64,000 nt of DNA from Ruminococcus flavefaciens (lineage in GTDB: Bacteria > Bacillota > Clostridia > Oscillospirales > Ruminococcaceae): the NCBI RefSeq assembly GCF_900108555.1, contig NZ_FNWV01000014.1, positions 1 through 64,000 on the forward strand, given 5' to 3'. A model generated the notes under the pieces. That model ran no database searches. It saw only the letters and a program-made list of their open reading frames with translations, and was not told the origin of the DNA. Position numbers and translations under genes: made by a program. Of this stretch, positions 9,186 to 17,663 are shown in pieces. Each line of letters opens with the position of its first letter. Position 1 is the first letter of the stretch.

Positions 9186-10832
9186 TCAGAAGCTGTCGGC
9201 ATAGTCGTTTAACTCATCGGCAAGAGCTGTTATATACTCTTTTGTGAGTACATCGCTGAAGCCACATTCTTTCAGAGCCATTTTGAATGTATATTCACCT
9301 GAGTTGAAAGATGTTTTAGCGATCTTTTCGTATTGCTCAAGTGCTTTTTGCGGATCTTTCATGAGATCTTCAAATATGTCAAAGGCAGCCAGTGAAGAGG
9401 TTGCATAGCTTATATAGTATCCCGGGCTTTCAAATAAGTGTGGGATATCACTGATATTTATATATGGATTATAGCTGTTGAACAGGTCGTCGAAAAGGTC
9501 AACTACCTCCTGCGGAGTCATATTATCCTTATCTCTTACAACAGTGTATTCAAATTCACCGAGAAGAAAACCGCATATTACCGAGTCGAGGAGATCAAGT
9601 ACCTTGCTCAGCTTATTGGCATCGCTTCCGTCTCCGTAAATATCGTCATAAAACTGCAAGAACAGGAGTTCAAGACACTGTGACTGTATCTCTGCGATAT
9701 CCATATTGTTTTTGAAGAGATAAGAAGGTGTCTCGTCATAGAGGCAGGCATGGAAGTGACCGAATTCATGTATGGCAGAGCCGAGTATATTCTCGCTTCC
9801 TACATTTCCTATAAATACCCTTGCTCTGTTATTTGTTGGCAGATCGTCAGTAAACGCACCTGAAAAAGCATCGGCATTATTGCAGATAGTGTAGAGCTTT
9901 TCATCGCAGATGATGTTAGCGCTTTTTTCTATATCAGCTGACAGACGGGGAGCATAGGAACGTATTATCTCAAATGGATCAGAGCTGTCATCATTGAAAA
10001 ATGCTGCCGCCCAATCGGGAATGTCGAAATATTTGTCCAGCAGATCGTTGTAAACAGGGATAAGCTCTGATTTTACTGTCTTGCCCAGTTTTAATATCTC
10101 ATCGCCTGTATAGTCTCTGTCATACTGAGAATACAGCGAATCGGTATCATAATCGGTCAGAAGATCGAGGAGTATATCAGCACATTCAAGCTGCTTTTCC
10201 TTGGAGGTGAGGTCTTCATCGTTGGTGACATCGTAATAGCTGCTTACAGCTTCAGACCTGTCCTCAAAGCTTGCTTCTGATTCAAGACGTGCAGCCTCAA
10301 GATCGTATTCACCTTCATGTTCGTTCAGATCTTCTTCGTCCACCAGATCTTTGAAAAGGTCGCTGTATTTACTGTCGTAGCCATATACGAAACCATAGTC
10401 GATAAGGTCTTGGGCAACAAACGCTGCGCGGTAAAACTTGTTGTATTCGCTTTCCAGAGCCTTATCGGTATAGTTTCTGTAAAAGACTATTTCCATGTTG
10501 GTATGAGCGTCATAAATAAGATCGTACATATCAAGAAGATCTTGTATATCCTCTTTGATAACAGCTTCATCTTCTTTGTCGTCTATGTGTGAGATGAGAA
10601 GCTGAACTTCTTTCTCGATGTTTGAGATATCACATATCTCGTCATCGGGGATCTCTATATCATCAGGAATATCTTCCTCGTCAACAGCGTAGGACTGTCC
10701 TATCCTGAATTCCTCGTCCTTGTTTCGCTCTCGCTGTATCCTTGGCAGATCTGAGTTATTGTCAGAACATGAGATCATCGAAACGGAAAGGACTACTGCG
10801 GTAAGCAGTGCGGAAATGCGTGAAGGTCTCAT
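9186..10832 (-). CDS. lipoprotein with M3-like zinc metallopeptidase motif
   Basis: 548 aa. The N-terminal signal ends in a lipobox-like SMISC, so it is probably lipid-anchored outside the membrane. H355EFGH359 is an HExxH zinc motif, and IAEIQSQCLE about 30 residues later supplies a candidate third ligand (Glu), the arrangement of M3 (thimet/oligoendopeptidase F) peptidases. The region before it is acidic and helical. It is the last gene of the FMN-controlled operon, 17 bases after the HAD gene and just before a terminator. Peptide hydrolysis is inferred from the motif only. Why it sits with riboflavin genes is unclear. Confidence 0.72.
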   Translation of the reverse strand: MRPSRISALLTAVVLSVSMISCSDNNSDLPRIQRERNKDEEFRIGQSYAVDEEDIPDDIEIPDDEICDISNIEKEVQLLISHIDDKEDEAVIKEDIQDLLDMYDLIYDAHTNMEIVFYRNYTDKALESEYNKFYRAAFVAQDLIDYGFVYGYDSKYSDLFKDLVDEEDLNEHEGEYDLEAARLESEASFEDRSEAVSSYYDVTNDEDLTSKEKQLECADILLDLLTDYDTDSLYSQYDRDYTGDEILKLGKTVKSELIPVYNDLLDKYFDIPDWAAAFFNDDSSDPFEIIRSYAPRLSADIEKSANIICDEKLYTICNNADAFSGAFTDDLPTNNRARVFIGNVGSENILGSAIHEFGHFHACLYDETPSYLFKNNMDIAEIQSQCLELLFLQFYDDIYGDGSDANKLSKVLDLLDSVICGFLLGEFEYTVVRDKDNMTPQEVVDLFDDLFNSYNPYINISDIPHLFESPGYYISYATSSLAAFDIFEDLMKDPQKALEQYEKIAKTSFNSGEYTFKMALKECGFSDVLTKEYITALADELNDYADSF

Positions 10833-10849
10833 AATTGCTCCTTTCTTGT

Positions 10850-11506
10850 TCAGGTACGGAGTTCTTTAACAGCCTTGGGTATATCCTGTATTTTCCTTAC
10901 TATGATATCAGCTTTTGCAAGTTCTTCGTCTGAGCCGAAGCCGTATCCGCAGCCTATGGACGGCAGACCGTTCTGAGCAGCCGTTTCGATATCATGAAAA
11001 CGGTCGCCTATAACTATGAAGTCACCTTCGTGGTTAGGGGCTATTTTGCGGAATATCTCATACTTGGGTATAAAATCAAAGGCTTCGCAGCAGTAGAAAT
11101 AGTCGAAGAAACGGTCGAGCCCGAATACTCGTTTATGGCGTTCGAGGTAGTGGAAGCGGCAGTTGCTGAGGAAGATAAGGGTATAGCCGCTGTTTTTAAG
11201 CTCTGTGAGAATTTCCTCAGCACCGTCATACAGTGCGCCCTCGCCGCGGTCTACGCGCTCTGCCATATCCTGTCCCAGCATTATACGTGCTTTTTCACGT
11301 ATCTCAGGGTCAAGCTCGGGGTGGAATTGTCCCCACATATCCGTTGAATTGAAACCAAGCCAGTAGCTTATCTCCTTGTCGGAGTATTCACGATCGGCGA
11401 TATAGCCGTTATCCGAGAGCCATTTCATGGTATCGCGGAATGCGGGGGCGTATGTCAGCATAGAGTTGTGGATAGTGCCGTCGTAATCAAAGATCAGATT
11501 GGTCAT
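10850..11506 (-). CDS. HAD-superfamily hydrolase, phosphoglycolate-phosphatase-like
   Basis: 218 aa. Motif I FDYDGTIHNS holds the nucleophile and acid/base Asp, LIFLSNC is motif II, and GDRFHDIETA is motif IV. A helical cap lies between motifs I and II. The start codon shares one base with the ribH stop (TAATG), so translation is probably coupled to lumazine synthase. HAD phosphatases are known to remove phosphate from the pyrimidine intermediate of riboflavin synthesis in other bacteria (YcsE/YbjI types). Position suggests that role here, but the specificity is inference; phosphoglycolate or sugar-phosphate hydrolysis is also possible. Confidence 0.85.
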   Translation of the reverse strand: MTNLIFDYDGTIHNSMLTYAPAFRDTMKWLSDNGYIADREYSDKEISYWLGFNSTDMWGQFHPELDPEIREKARIMLGQDMAERVDRGEGALYDGAEEILTELKNSGYTLIFLSNCRFHYLERHKRVFGLDRFFDYFYCCEAFDFIPKYEIFRKIAPNHEGDFIVIGDRFHDIETAAQNGLPSIGCGYGFGSDEELAKADIIVRKIQDIPKAVKELRT

Positions 11507-11973
11507 TATGCCTCGATCTCTCTGATAAGGTTTATCATCTCGATAGCACCCTCAGCGCACTCGCTGCCCTTGTTTCCAGCCTTAGAGCCTGCACGTTCGA
11601 TAGCCTGCTCGATGTTCTCTGTAGTGATAACGCCGAACATTACAGGGATATCGCTCTGGAGAGATACCTGTGCGATGCCCTTTGCAGCTTCATTGCAAAC
11701 AAGGTCATAGTGTGATGTGCTTCCTCTGATGATAGCACCGAGGCATATGATAGCGTCATACTTGCCTGATTTAGCCATTTTTGAAGCAATGAGCGGTATC
11801 TCGAATGCACCGGGTACCCATGCTATGTCTATAGCGGCTTCGTTGACATCGTGACGTTTGAGAGTGTCAACAGCACCGCCGAGAAGCTTTGATGTGATGA
11901 ACTCGTTGAAACGTGCAACAACGATACCTACTCTTATGTCCTTGGATACAAGTTTTCCTTCATATGTTTTCAT
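11506..11973 (-). CDS. ribH: 6,7-dimethyl-8-ribityllumazine synthase
   Basis: 155 aa, the usual length. VARFNEFIT, the WVPGAFEIP block, [13 protein letters not shown] with the catalytic His region, and GNKGSECA are family signatures. It condenses 5-amino-6-ribitylaminouracil with 3,4-dihydroxy-2-butanone 4-phosphate to the lumazine. It normally forms 60-mers or pentamers. The ATG at 11973 is chosen because AAAGGAG lies seven bases upstream and homology begins there; the reading frame runs open further upstream without a ribosome site. It lies in the rib operon and overlaps the HAD gene by one base. Confidence 0.95.
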   Translation of the reverse strand: MKTYEGKLVSKDIRVGIVVARFNEFITSKLLGGAVDTLKRHDVNEAAIDIAWVPGAFEIPLIASKMAKSGKYDAIICLGAIIRGSTSHYDLVCNEAAKGIAQVSLQSDIPVMFGVITTENIEQAIERAGSKAGNKGSECAEGAIEMINLIREIEA

Positions 11974-11995
11974 AATTATAACTCCTTTATTATCT

Positions 11996-12517
11996 TTAAA
12001 GTTTATTCTTTGTGTAATTCTCTTTGAGCATCTGCTCAAGTTTTTCCTTATCACCCATAATTGTGTATTCCTTCGGCATTATAGCGTTATTGAACCACAG
12101 TTTCAGGCTATCTCCCGATAAAATGTATGTTACCTTTTTCTTGTTTTTGGCAAAGCCGAAGGTGTTTGGCTGATATACTCTCTGCGATGTGATGTAGGAA
12201 TATCTGCACACGAAAAAGTTTAGCACAAGGAGAATGGTGAGAAGTCCGCCTGCAATGGAGAGCAGCTTGTAGTTTATCTCGTTGTATTCATCGCCGAGTA
12301 TCTTTGCACCGCTCCAGTCCAGGAGAAATACCACTACCCAGATGAGCCAGCAGCAGAACCACCAGATACAGTTCTTTTTCAGACGGCGTTTTATTCTTAT
12401 TGCATTCTTCTCGCTTTTTACTCTTATGCAGAATACGAAATATCCGACTACAGCAGCTGCGAACACTACTGACATGATGCATAGTGCAGCTATGCAGAAG
12501 TTTTTCATGGTGATCAT
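11996..12517 (-). CDS. small membrane protein of unknown function (rib operon)
   Basis: 173 aa. Three hydrophobic stretches (about 5-30, 50-68 and 85-103) are followed by a soluble tail of about 70 residues with a basic KNKKK patch. I recognise no family. Its layout (membrane segments then a soluble C-terminal domain) resembles the upstream neighbour at 12530-12997, so the two may be related or act together. AAGGAG precedes the ATG at 12517; an ATG three codons later is possible. It lies 12 bases after its neighbour and 22 bases before ribH. Confidence 0.7.
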   Translation of the reverse strand: MITMKNFCIAALCIMSVVFAAAVVGYFVFCIRVKSEKNAIRIKRRLKKNCIWWFCCWLIWVVVFLLDWSGAKILGDEYNEINYKLLSIAGGLLTILLVLNFFVCRYSYITSQRVYQPNTFGFAKNKKKVTYILSGDSLKLWFNNAIMPKEYTIMGDKEKLEQMLKENYTKNKL

Positions 12518-12529
12518 ATGGCTTTCTCC

Positions 12530-12997
12530 TTACTTTGTCAGTGGATTTTCATAGCCGTGCTTGCCGTACCAGTCAGCCAGCATCTTTACTGTTTTCTTCC
12601 TCTTTATGCCGAGATTGAATCCATTTGCGAACTTCTTATCGTTCATGAAAAGATCAAGCTTTTCCATGCCGAACAGTCCCTTGCCGTATTCATAGCTCAG
12701 GCTCTGTACAGGAGTTATTCCCTTATTGGCAAAAATTGCATTTCTCAAGCCCTCTGGCGAAAGACAGATGACAACGAATGGGATAAGAAATATAGCAAGC
12801 AATACCATAAGAACGGAATGGACGGTGTTATTTAATAAGAAACCGTTGACACCGAGAATAATTATGAGACCGAATGACCAGATATTGCTTATAAAAGCCT
12901 TTTCCTTTGCCTTTGACCATGAAATGAAACAGCATATATCATATATAAGAGTGACGGTGCAGAGAATTATAAGAACGACTGTAAAAAATGTACTCAT
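12530..12997 (-). CDS. small membrane protein of unknown function (rib operon)
   Basis: 155 aa. Three predicted membrane helices (about 3-25, 40-55, 62-80) precede a soluble C-terminal half containing YEYGKGLFGMEKLDLFM and a basic segment. No family is recognised. It begins 11 bases after ribBA and ends 12 bases before a similar small membrane protein. Being inside the FMN-riboswitch operon suggests some tie to flavin supply or use, but nothing in the sequence shows a transport or enzyme motif. Confidence 0.7.
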   Translation of the reverse strand: MSTFFTVVLIILCTVTLIYDICCFISWSKAKEKAFISNIWSFGLIIILGVNGFLLNNTVHSVLMVLLAIFLIPFVVICLSPEGLRNAIFANKGITPVQSLSYEYGKGLFGMEKLDLFMNDKKFANGFNLGIKRKKTVKMLADWYGKHGYENPLTK

Positions 12998-13008
12998 GAT
13001 AAAACACC

Positions 13009-14208
13009 TCAGTAATTAAGAATATGTCCCATTTTGTCTCTTTTTGTTTTAAGATAGAACAGGTCGTAGGCGGTTGCGTCTACCTGTATAGGCACACGCT
13101 CCTTTATTTCCAGTCCGAAGCCGCTGAGTCCGTACACCTTGTCGGGATTATTGGTCAGCAGTCTCAGTGTCTTGCAGCCTAAGTCGCGGAGTATCTGTGC
13201 GCCGATATAGTATTCGCGCATATCACCGGGGAAGCCAAGTGCAAGGTTAGCTTCAAGAGTATCCATGCCCTTGTCCTGCAATTCGTAGGCGCGGAGCTTA
13301 TTGATAAGTCCGATGCCGCGTCCTTCCTGACGCATATAGAGGAGTATTCCGCGTCCCTCTTTTTCTATCTGAGACATAGCCGCAGCGAACTGCTGTCCGC
13401 AGTCGCATTTAAGTGAGCCGAAAGCGTCGCCTGTAAGGCATTCGGAGTGTACACGGCAGAGGATATCCTGTCCGTCGCCGATATCGCCTTTAACGAGAGC
13501 AACATGGTGTTCGCCGTTGAGCTTGTTCACATAGCCGAGAGCACGGAATTCACCGTATTTTGTCGGCAGCTTTGTGTTTGCAACGCACTCTACCAGATGA
13601 TCGTGTACTTTTCTGTAGTCCTTGAGAGCCTGAATGGTGATGAACTTCATGCCCCATTCCTGAGCTTTTTCCTGTAGCTCGGCGGCTCTCATCATAGTGC
13701 CGTCATCGCGCATTATCTCGCAGCACAGACCACATTCTTCAAGACCTGCAAGGCGCATAAGGTCAACTGTAGCCTCTGTGTGTCCCTCACGTTCGAGGAC
13801 ACCGTTTTTCTTTGACATGAGCGGGAACATATGCCCCGGCTTGCGGAAGTCATCAGGCTTTGCATCGGGAGATACTGCCATACGTGCAGTATAGCCGCGT
13901 TCAGCAGCCGATATGCCTGTGGTGGTGTCAACGTGGTCTATGGATACCGTAAATGCTGTGCAGTGGTTATCGGTATTGTAGTCTACCATTTGGTGCAGGT
14001 GCAGCTTATCGCAGAGCTGCGGACTCATAGGCATACATATAAGTCCTTTTGCGTGAGCCGCCATGAAGTTTACATTCTCTGTAGTTGCGAACTGAGCGGC
14101 GCATATCATATCGCCCTCATTTTCTCTGTCCTCATCGTCAGTGACGAGGATGATCTCGCCGTTTCGGAGTGCCTCGCAGGCTTCCTCAACAGTGTTGTAC
14201 TTAAACAT
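13009..14208 (-). CDS. ribBA: bifunctional 3,4-dihydroxy-2-butanone-4-phosphate synthase / GTP cyclohydrolase II
   Basis: 399 aa, the usual fused length. Residues about 1-200 (RibB) contain the acidic [10 protein letters not shown] loop, HAKGLIC and the GHTEA motif. Residues about 205-399 (RibA) contain [20 protein letters not shown], with the three Cys that bind zinc, and [10 protein letters not shown]. The two halves make the two starting branches of riboflavin synthesis from ribulose 5-phosphate and GTP. It starts five bases after the upstream lipoprotein gene stops, inside the FMN-controlled operon. Confidence 0.96.
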   Translation of the reverse strand: MFKYNTVEEACEALRNGEIILVTDDEDRENEGDMICAAQFATTENVNFMAAHAKGLICMPMSPQLCDKLHLHQMVDYNTDNHCTAFTVSIDHVDTTTGISAAERGYTARMAVSPDAKPDDFRKPGHMFPLMSKKNGVLEREGHTEATVDLMRLAGLEECGLCCEIMRDDGTMMRAAELQEKAQEWGMKFITIQALKDYRKVHDHLVECVANTKLPTKYGEFRALGYVNKLNGEHHVALVKGDIGDGQDILCRVHSECLTGDAFGSLKCDCGQQFAAAMSQIEKEGRGILLYMRQEGRGIGLINKLRAYELQDKGMDTLEANLALGFPGDMREYYIGAQILRDLGCKTLRLLTNNPDKVYGLSGFGLEIKERVPIQVDATAYDLFYLKTKRDKMGHILNY

Positions 14209-14213
14209 TAAGA

Positions 14214-15107
14214 TTACTCCTTATCAATTTTGATCTTGCCTGTATTTACTGCAAAGTCGATATTGCAGTTTTCAACTGTGATGCTCAGGCTCTGGGAAGC
14301 ATCTTTCTTGCTTTCGTCCTTTACATCGTAGTTTTTTATGCCTGTTACTTCGATATTTCCTGTATCAGCACTGACGCTGATATCAGCTCCGTCCGAGCCG
14401 TTGAGCGGCAGACAGAAGGTTATATTTCCCGTATCAGCCGATATATCGGTCTTGCCCTTATAGGTAATGTTGTTCATGGTGATATTTCCTGTATCACATT
14501 TTATTACTGACGGACCTGTTATCTCACTATCCGTGAATTTGATATTACCTACGCCTACGTCAGCAGTAAAGCTTCCTGACATATTGACGAAATCCACATC
14601 TCCCGTACCGCATACAGCCTTGTAATCGGTAACGTATGTGGGAACAGTTACATAAGCGTCATAAACGATATAGCAGTCGGGGTAGTTCTTGGTGAACCAT
14701 GTGTCTATATCCTCGCCTGAGTCTGCCTCGACAAGCTTCATTATCTGCTCATTGTCCTTTATCTCGGATCTGATGTCGATGTGTGGATTTATCTCGTCTA
14801 AGATCTCCTGAGAATCGCCGTATATGTCATAGACGATAGAGTAACCCGACTTGTTGTCGCCTGAGTGCTCGATAAGTATCTTGCCACTGGGAATTTCTAC
14901 CCTTGCAGATGATATCTCCTCAGGGGTATCAAACGTATAGTTGTTTGCGTATCGTGCGCTTGCTTTATACTTGCTTTTGAGAGCTTCTGTATCTAAAGTG
15001 ATCTCGGCAGGAGCAGTGCCCGAGCTTTCGTTCTTCTTGTCGGCACAGCCAGTAAGCAAAGTCGAAAGTATAAGTGACGATGCCAACAATGCTTTAAATG
15101 CTTTCAT
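14214..15107 (-). CDS. DUF4097-like beta-rich lipoprotein (rib operon)
   Basis: 297 aa. The signal sequence ends in lipobox LLTGC. The C-terminal half is a run of short beta repeats ([55 protein letters not shown]), the pattern of DUF4097 / adhesin-like right-handed or beta-roll domains. This is a presumed extracellular protein anchored by lipid. It sits between ribE (15 bases) and ribBA (5 bases), so it is co-expressed under the FMN riboswitch. Function is unknown. Confidence 0.75.
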   Translation of the reverse strand: MKAFKALLASSLILSTLLTGCADKKNESSGTAPAEITLDTEALKSKYKASARYANNYTFDTPEEISSARVEIPSGKILIEHSGDNKSGYSIVYDIYGDSQEILDEINPHIDIRSEIKDNEQIMKLVEADSGEDIDTWFTKNYPDCYIVYDAYVTVPTYVTDYKAVCGTGDVDFVNMSGSFTADVGVGNIKFTDSEITGPSVIKCDTGNITMNNITYKGKTDISADTGNITFCLPLNGSDGADISVSADTGNIEVTGIKNYDVKDESKKDASQSLSITVENCNIDFAVNTGKIKIDKE

Positions 15108-15122
15108 AGCTTATTTCTCCTT

Positions 15123-15767
15123 TTAATATCCGTTTTTCATAAGGAATTCCATGGTTATGCCGCCTGTCTTGGGAGATTCCGCAGGCTTCATCAGTTTTTC
15201 CACGTACTTGCCGATGATATCGTTTTCGAGATTTACGATATCGCCCACCTTTCTGCTTCCGAGAATGGTCTGAGCGGCAGTATGAGGTATAATTGATACG
15301 CTGAAGGACGTTTCCGTTACCTTAGCGACTGTAAGGCTTATGCCGTCAATGGCGATAGAGCCCTTTTCAACGATATAATGCAGCAGCTCGGGTGCTGCCG
15401 AGACAGTGTACCATACGGCGATACCGTCATTCTTTATGTCGGTGACAGTTCCAGTACCGTCGATATGTCCCGATACTATGTGTCCGCCGAAGCGTCCGTT
15501 TGCTGCCATAGCACGTTCAAGATTGACGGGACTGCCCGATGTGAGTTTTCCCAGTGATGAACGGCTGAGAGTCTCGTTCATAACGTCTGCGCGAAAGACT
15601 CCGCCGTCAAAATGCGTGACTGTAAGGCATACGCCGTTAACTGCGATACTGTCGCCGATATGAACATCTTCAAGGACTTTCTTTGCCTGTATCTCAATGA
15701 ATGATGAACTGCCTGACTGCTTTACAGAGTTTACAGTGCCGATTTCCTCAATTATTCCCGTAAACAT
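15123..15767 (-). CDS. ribE: riboflavin synthase, alpha chain
   Basis: 214 aa. It starts MFTGIIEEIGTV, the conserved N-terminus. The two lumazine-binding repeats (about 1-95 and 98-190) each contain the S-x-x-VNGVCLT or IDGISLT motif, and HIVSGHIDGTG is the conserved block at the repeat boundary. It dismutates two lumazine molecules to riboflavin. It overlaps the end of ribD by 20 bases, indicating tight coupling. Confidence 0.95.
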   Translation of the reverse strand: MFTGIIEEIGTVNSVKQSGSSSFIEIQAKKVLEDVHIGDSIAVNGVCLTVTHFDGGVFRADVMNETLSRSSLGKLTSGSPVNLERAMAANGRFGGHIVSGHIDGTGTVTDIKNDGIAVWYTVSAAPELLHYIVEKGSIAIDGISLTVAKVTETSFSVSIIPHTAAQTILGSRKVGDIVNLENDIIGKYVEKLMKPAESPKTGGITMEFLMKNGY

Positions 15768-16857
15768 TCTTCAACCTGCTTTCTATGAGGATATCATCGC
15801 CTATTCTGACGATGCTGCCCTTTTCGAGCATTATGGCAGCCGAGGGGAAGGGGACTCCTTCGCCGCCTACAGGTGATTTTCCATTGCCGCCGAATATCTT
15901 AGGAGCAATATATGCCTGTATCTTGCTGACTATGCCATTGCTGAGGGCAGACCAGTTAAGCTCTCCGCCGCCTTCAAGGAGGATACTGTCTATTTTCTCG
16001 CTGCCGAGTATCCTCATAAGCTCTTTCAGGTCTACTCTGCCTTCTACAGGTGATGTCTTTATAACGCGGCAGCCTGCTTCTCTGAACTTTTCCGCGCTTG
16101 CTTCATCGTCCGAGACGGTTGCGATGATAGTGGGGACTTCCTTTGCAGTCCTTACTATATTACATTCGTAGGGAGTCCTGAGAGCAGAGTCGCAGATTAT
16201 ACGTACAGGATCTCTTCCGTTTTCAAGTCGGCAGGTGAGCATAGGATCATCGGCAAGAACAGTTCCGACACCTACCATGATAGCACTGTGTCTGAGCCTT
16301 TCGATCTGTACCTGTTCACGGGCGGCTTCTCCCGTTATCCATTTGGACTGTCCCGTATAGCAGGCTATCTTGCCGTCAAGTGTCATGGCGTATTTTAGAG
16401 TGACGAAGGGCAGACCTGTTGTGATATAGTGGAAGAATATCTCATTGAGCGCATCGCACTCGTCTTTGAGTATCCCCTCGGTAACATCTATGCCATGCTC
16501 GCGGAGTATCTGAGTGCCTTTGCCTGCAACAAGCGGATTTGGATCAGATGAGCCAACGAATACGCGCTTTATGCCGTGAGCTATGACAGCATCGGTGCAG
16601 GGGGGCTGCTTGCCGTGATGACAGCATGGTTCGAGAGTGACGTACATATCAGCTCCCGTGCAGTCTATGCCGTTGCTGTCGCAGTATTCAAAAGCTGTGC
16701 GTTCTGCGTGGAGATCGCCGTATTTTTTGTGATAGCCGCTGCCTATTATCTCGCCGCCGCGGACTATGACAGCTCCTACCATTGGATTTGGAGATGTGAA
16801 GCCCATGCCTTTTTGCGCAAGCTCAAGGGCTTCGAGCATAAATTCTTCGTGTGTCAT
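15748..16857 (-). CDS. ribD: bifunctional diaminohydroxyphosphoribosylaminopyrimidine deaminase / reductase
   Basis: 369 aa. The N-terminal deaminase (about 1-145) has the zinc residues in LHAERTAFE and LEPCCHHGKQPPCT. The C-terminal reductase (about 146-365) has LKYAMTLDGKIA, VGVGTVLADDPMLTCR and LEGGGELN. It carries out the second and third steps of the GTP branch of riboflavin synthesis. It starts 18 bases after the first gene of the operon and overlaps ribE by 20 bases. Confidence 0.95.
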   Translation of the reverse strand: MTHEEFMLEALELAQKGMGFTSPNPMVGAVIVRGGEIIGSGYHKKYGDLHAERTAFEYCDSNGIDCTGADMYVTLEPCCHHGKQPPCTDAVIAHGIKRVFVGSSDPNPLVAGKGTQILREHGIDVTEGILKDECDALNEIFFHYITTGLPFVTLKYAMTLDGKIACYTGQSKWITGEAAREQVQIERLRHSAIMVGVGTVLADDPMLTCRLENGRDPVRIICDSALRTPYECNIVRTAKEVPTIIATVSDDEASAEKFREAGCRVIKTSPVEGRVDLKELMRILGSEKIDSILLEGGGELNWSALSNGIVSKIQAYIAPKIFGGNGKSPVGGEGVPFPSAAIMLEKGSIVRIGDDILIESRLKNVYGNN

Positions 16858-16875
16858 GTTATTTACCTTTTTAGT

Positions 16876-17256
16876 TTATTCTTCATTATTGTTGTTTCTG
16901 AAATTGATATTTCCGAAATACCTCATGTAGAAGTACATCACCATATATACCAGTATAAATATTGGTATGGTTATGAGGAAAAGTCTTGTGAAGTCGATAC
17001 TGCCTTTTGAGTAATACGAATATCCGCATCTGACAATAAGTGTTAAGAGGAAGCAGGACAGAATGTGTATAGGCAGGCGAAGCTTTGTTTTGAGTTTCAG
17101 GAGCGTAAACGATAACCCGTAGAGTATTGAAGCTCCGAACCATATAAGGACTGAGACCATAGTATCGTTAAGTCCTTTGTCGATGATGAGCATAGGAACA
17201 AAGATGACTGTTCCGAGACCAATGGAAAGGAATACGTTATGCAGGATATTCTTCAC
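16876..17256 (-). CDS. four-helix membrane protein, DUF3021-like, first gene of the rib operon
   Basis: 126 aa. Four hydrophobic helices (about 8-25, 33-52, 62-80, 90-110) and a short Asn-rich tail. Length and layout resemble DUF3021 proteins, but I give this only as a resemblance. The start is GTG at 17256, with AAGGGGG nine bases upstream. It is the gene directly downstream of the FMN riboswitch terminator. Riboflavin importers (RibU) commonly occupy such a position but have more helices and are longer, so a transport role is possible but not shown. Confidence 0.65.
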   Translation of the reverse strand: MKNILHNVFLSIGLGTVIFVPMLIIDKGLNDTMVSVLIWFGASILYGLSFTLLKLKTKLRLPIHILSCFLLTLIVRCGYSYYSKGSIDFTRLFLITIPIFILVYMVMYFYMRYFGNINFRNNNNEE

Positions 17257-17284
17257 AGTAAAGCCCCCTTATATTGTAAAAATA

Positions 17285-17308
17285 GAAAAAGCCCCGTAAC
17301 TCGGGGCG
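17285..17308 (-). terminator. intrinsic terminator of the FMN riboswitch
   Basis: On the minus strand GCCCCG and CGGGGC pair around a short loop and are followed by TTTTTCTATTTTT. It lies about 30 nt after the aptamer and before the first gene, so it is the transcription-attenuation platform of the switch. Confidence 0.88.
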
Positions 17309-17339
17309 TAAATACTTATTACTGCGCTTGTGCGCGGTC

Positions 17340-17449
17340 TATCTTCTTTCATCCGGACTTTACCGTCGGCTTCGGAATCTCACCGAATCAACCCATAAGG
17401 CTCGCAGGCTTTAACTGCCGGTCAGGAATTACACCTAACCCCGAAGACA
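17340..17449 (-). promoter_or_regulatory. FMN riboswitch (RFN element)
   Basis: On the minus strand the conserved RFN blocks occur in order: CTTCGGGG, GGTGTAATTCC, GACCGGCAGT, GCCTGCGAGCC, TGATTCGGTGAGATTCCG, CCGACGGT and AAGTCCGGATG, closing with AAAGAAGATA. The ends pair as helix P1. FMN binding stops expression in this class. With the adjoining terminator it controls the whole 8-kb riboflavin operon. Confidence 0.96.
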
Positions 17450-17455
17450 AATTTA

Positions 17456-17566
17456 ATTCGTAATTAGGAATTCGTAATTCGTAATTATGGTATCCGCTTC
17501 GCGGATAAATTTGAATAAATTTCGTGCAGCTTAATTACGCATTACGCATTATGAATTACGCATTAT
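17456..17566. repeat. AT-rich repeat element inside the riboswitch leader
   Basis: Repeated AATTCGTAATT and ATTACGCATT words flank a TATCCGC/GCGGATA hairpin (about 17491-17507). It lies between the rib promoter (17568-17596) and the FMN aptamer, so it is transcribed as about 110 nt of extra leader. CGTAATTAGGAATT recurs near 28835, marking it as a dispersed family. Confidence 0.7.
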
Positions 17567-17567
17567 T

Positions 17568-17596
17568 ATTATATCACTGTGTTATACATTTGTCAA
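17568..17596 (-). promoter_or_regulatory. promoter of the riboflavin operon
   Basis: On the minus strand TTGACA (17596-17591), a 17-bp spacer and TATAAT (17573-17568): both hexamers are consensus. Its -35 box is seven bases from the -35 box of the divergent Mrp promoter. Confidence 0.85.
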
Positions 17597-17603
17597 TATG
17601 CTA

Positions 17604-17632
17604 TTGACTAAAAATACATTTTGGGGTATAAT
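17604..17632 (+). promoter_or_regulatory. promoter of the Mrp-family gene
   Basis: TTGACT (17604-17609), 17 bp, TATAAT (17627-17632), with a GGGG just before the -10. It is back-to-back with the riboflavin promoter. Confidence 0.8.
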
Positions 17633-17663
17633 AATTGTATTACATCATAAGGAGTGTTTATTA

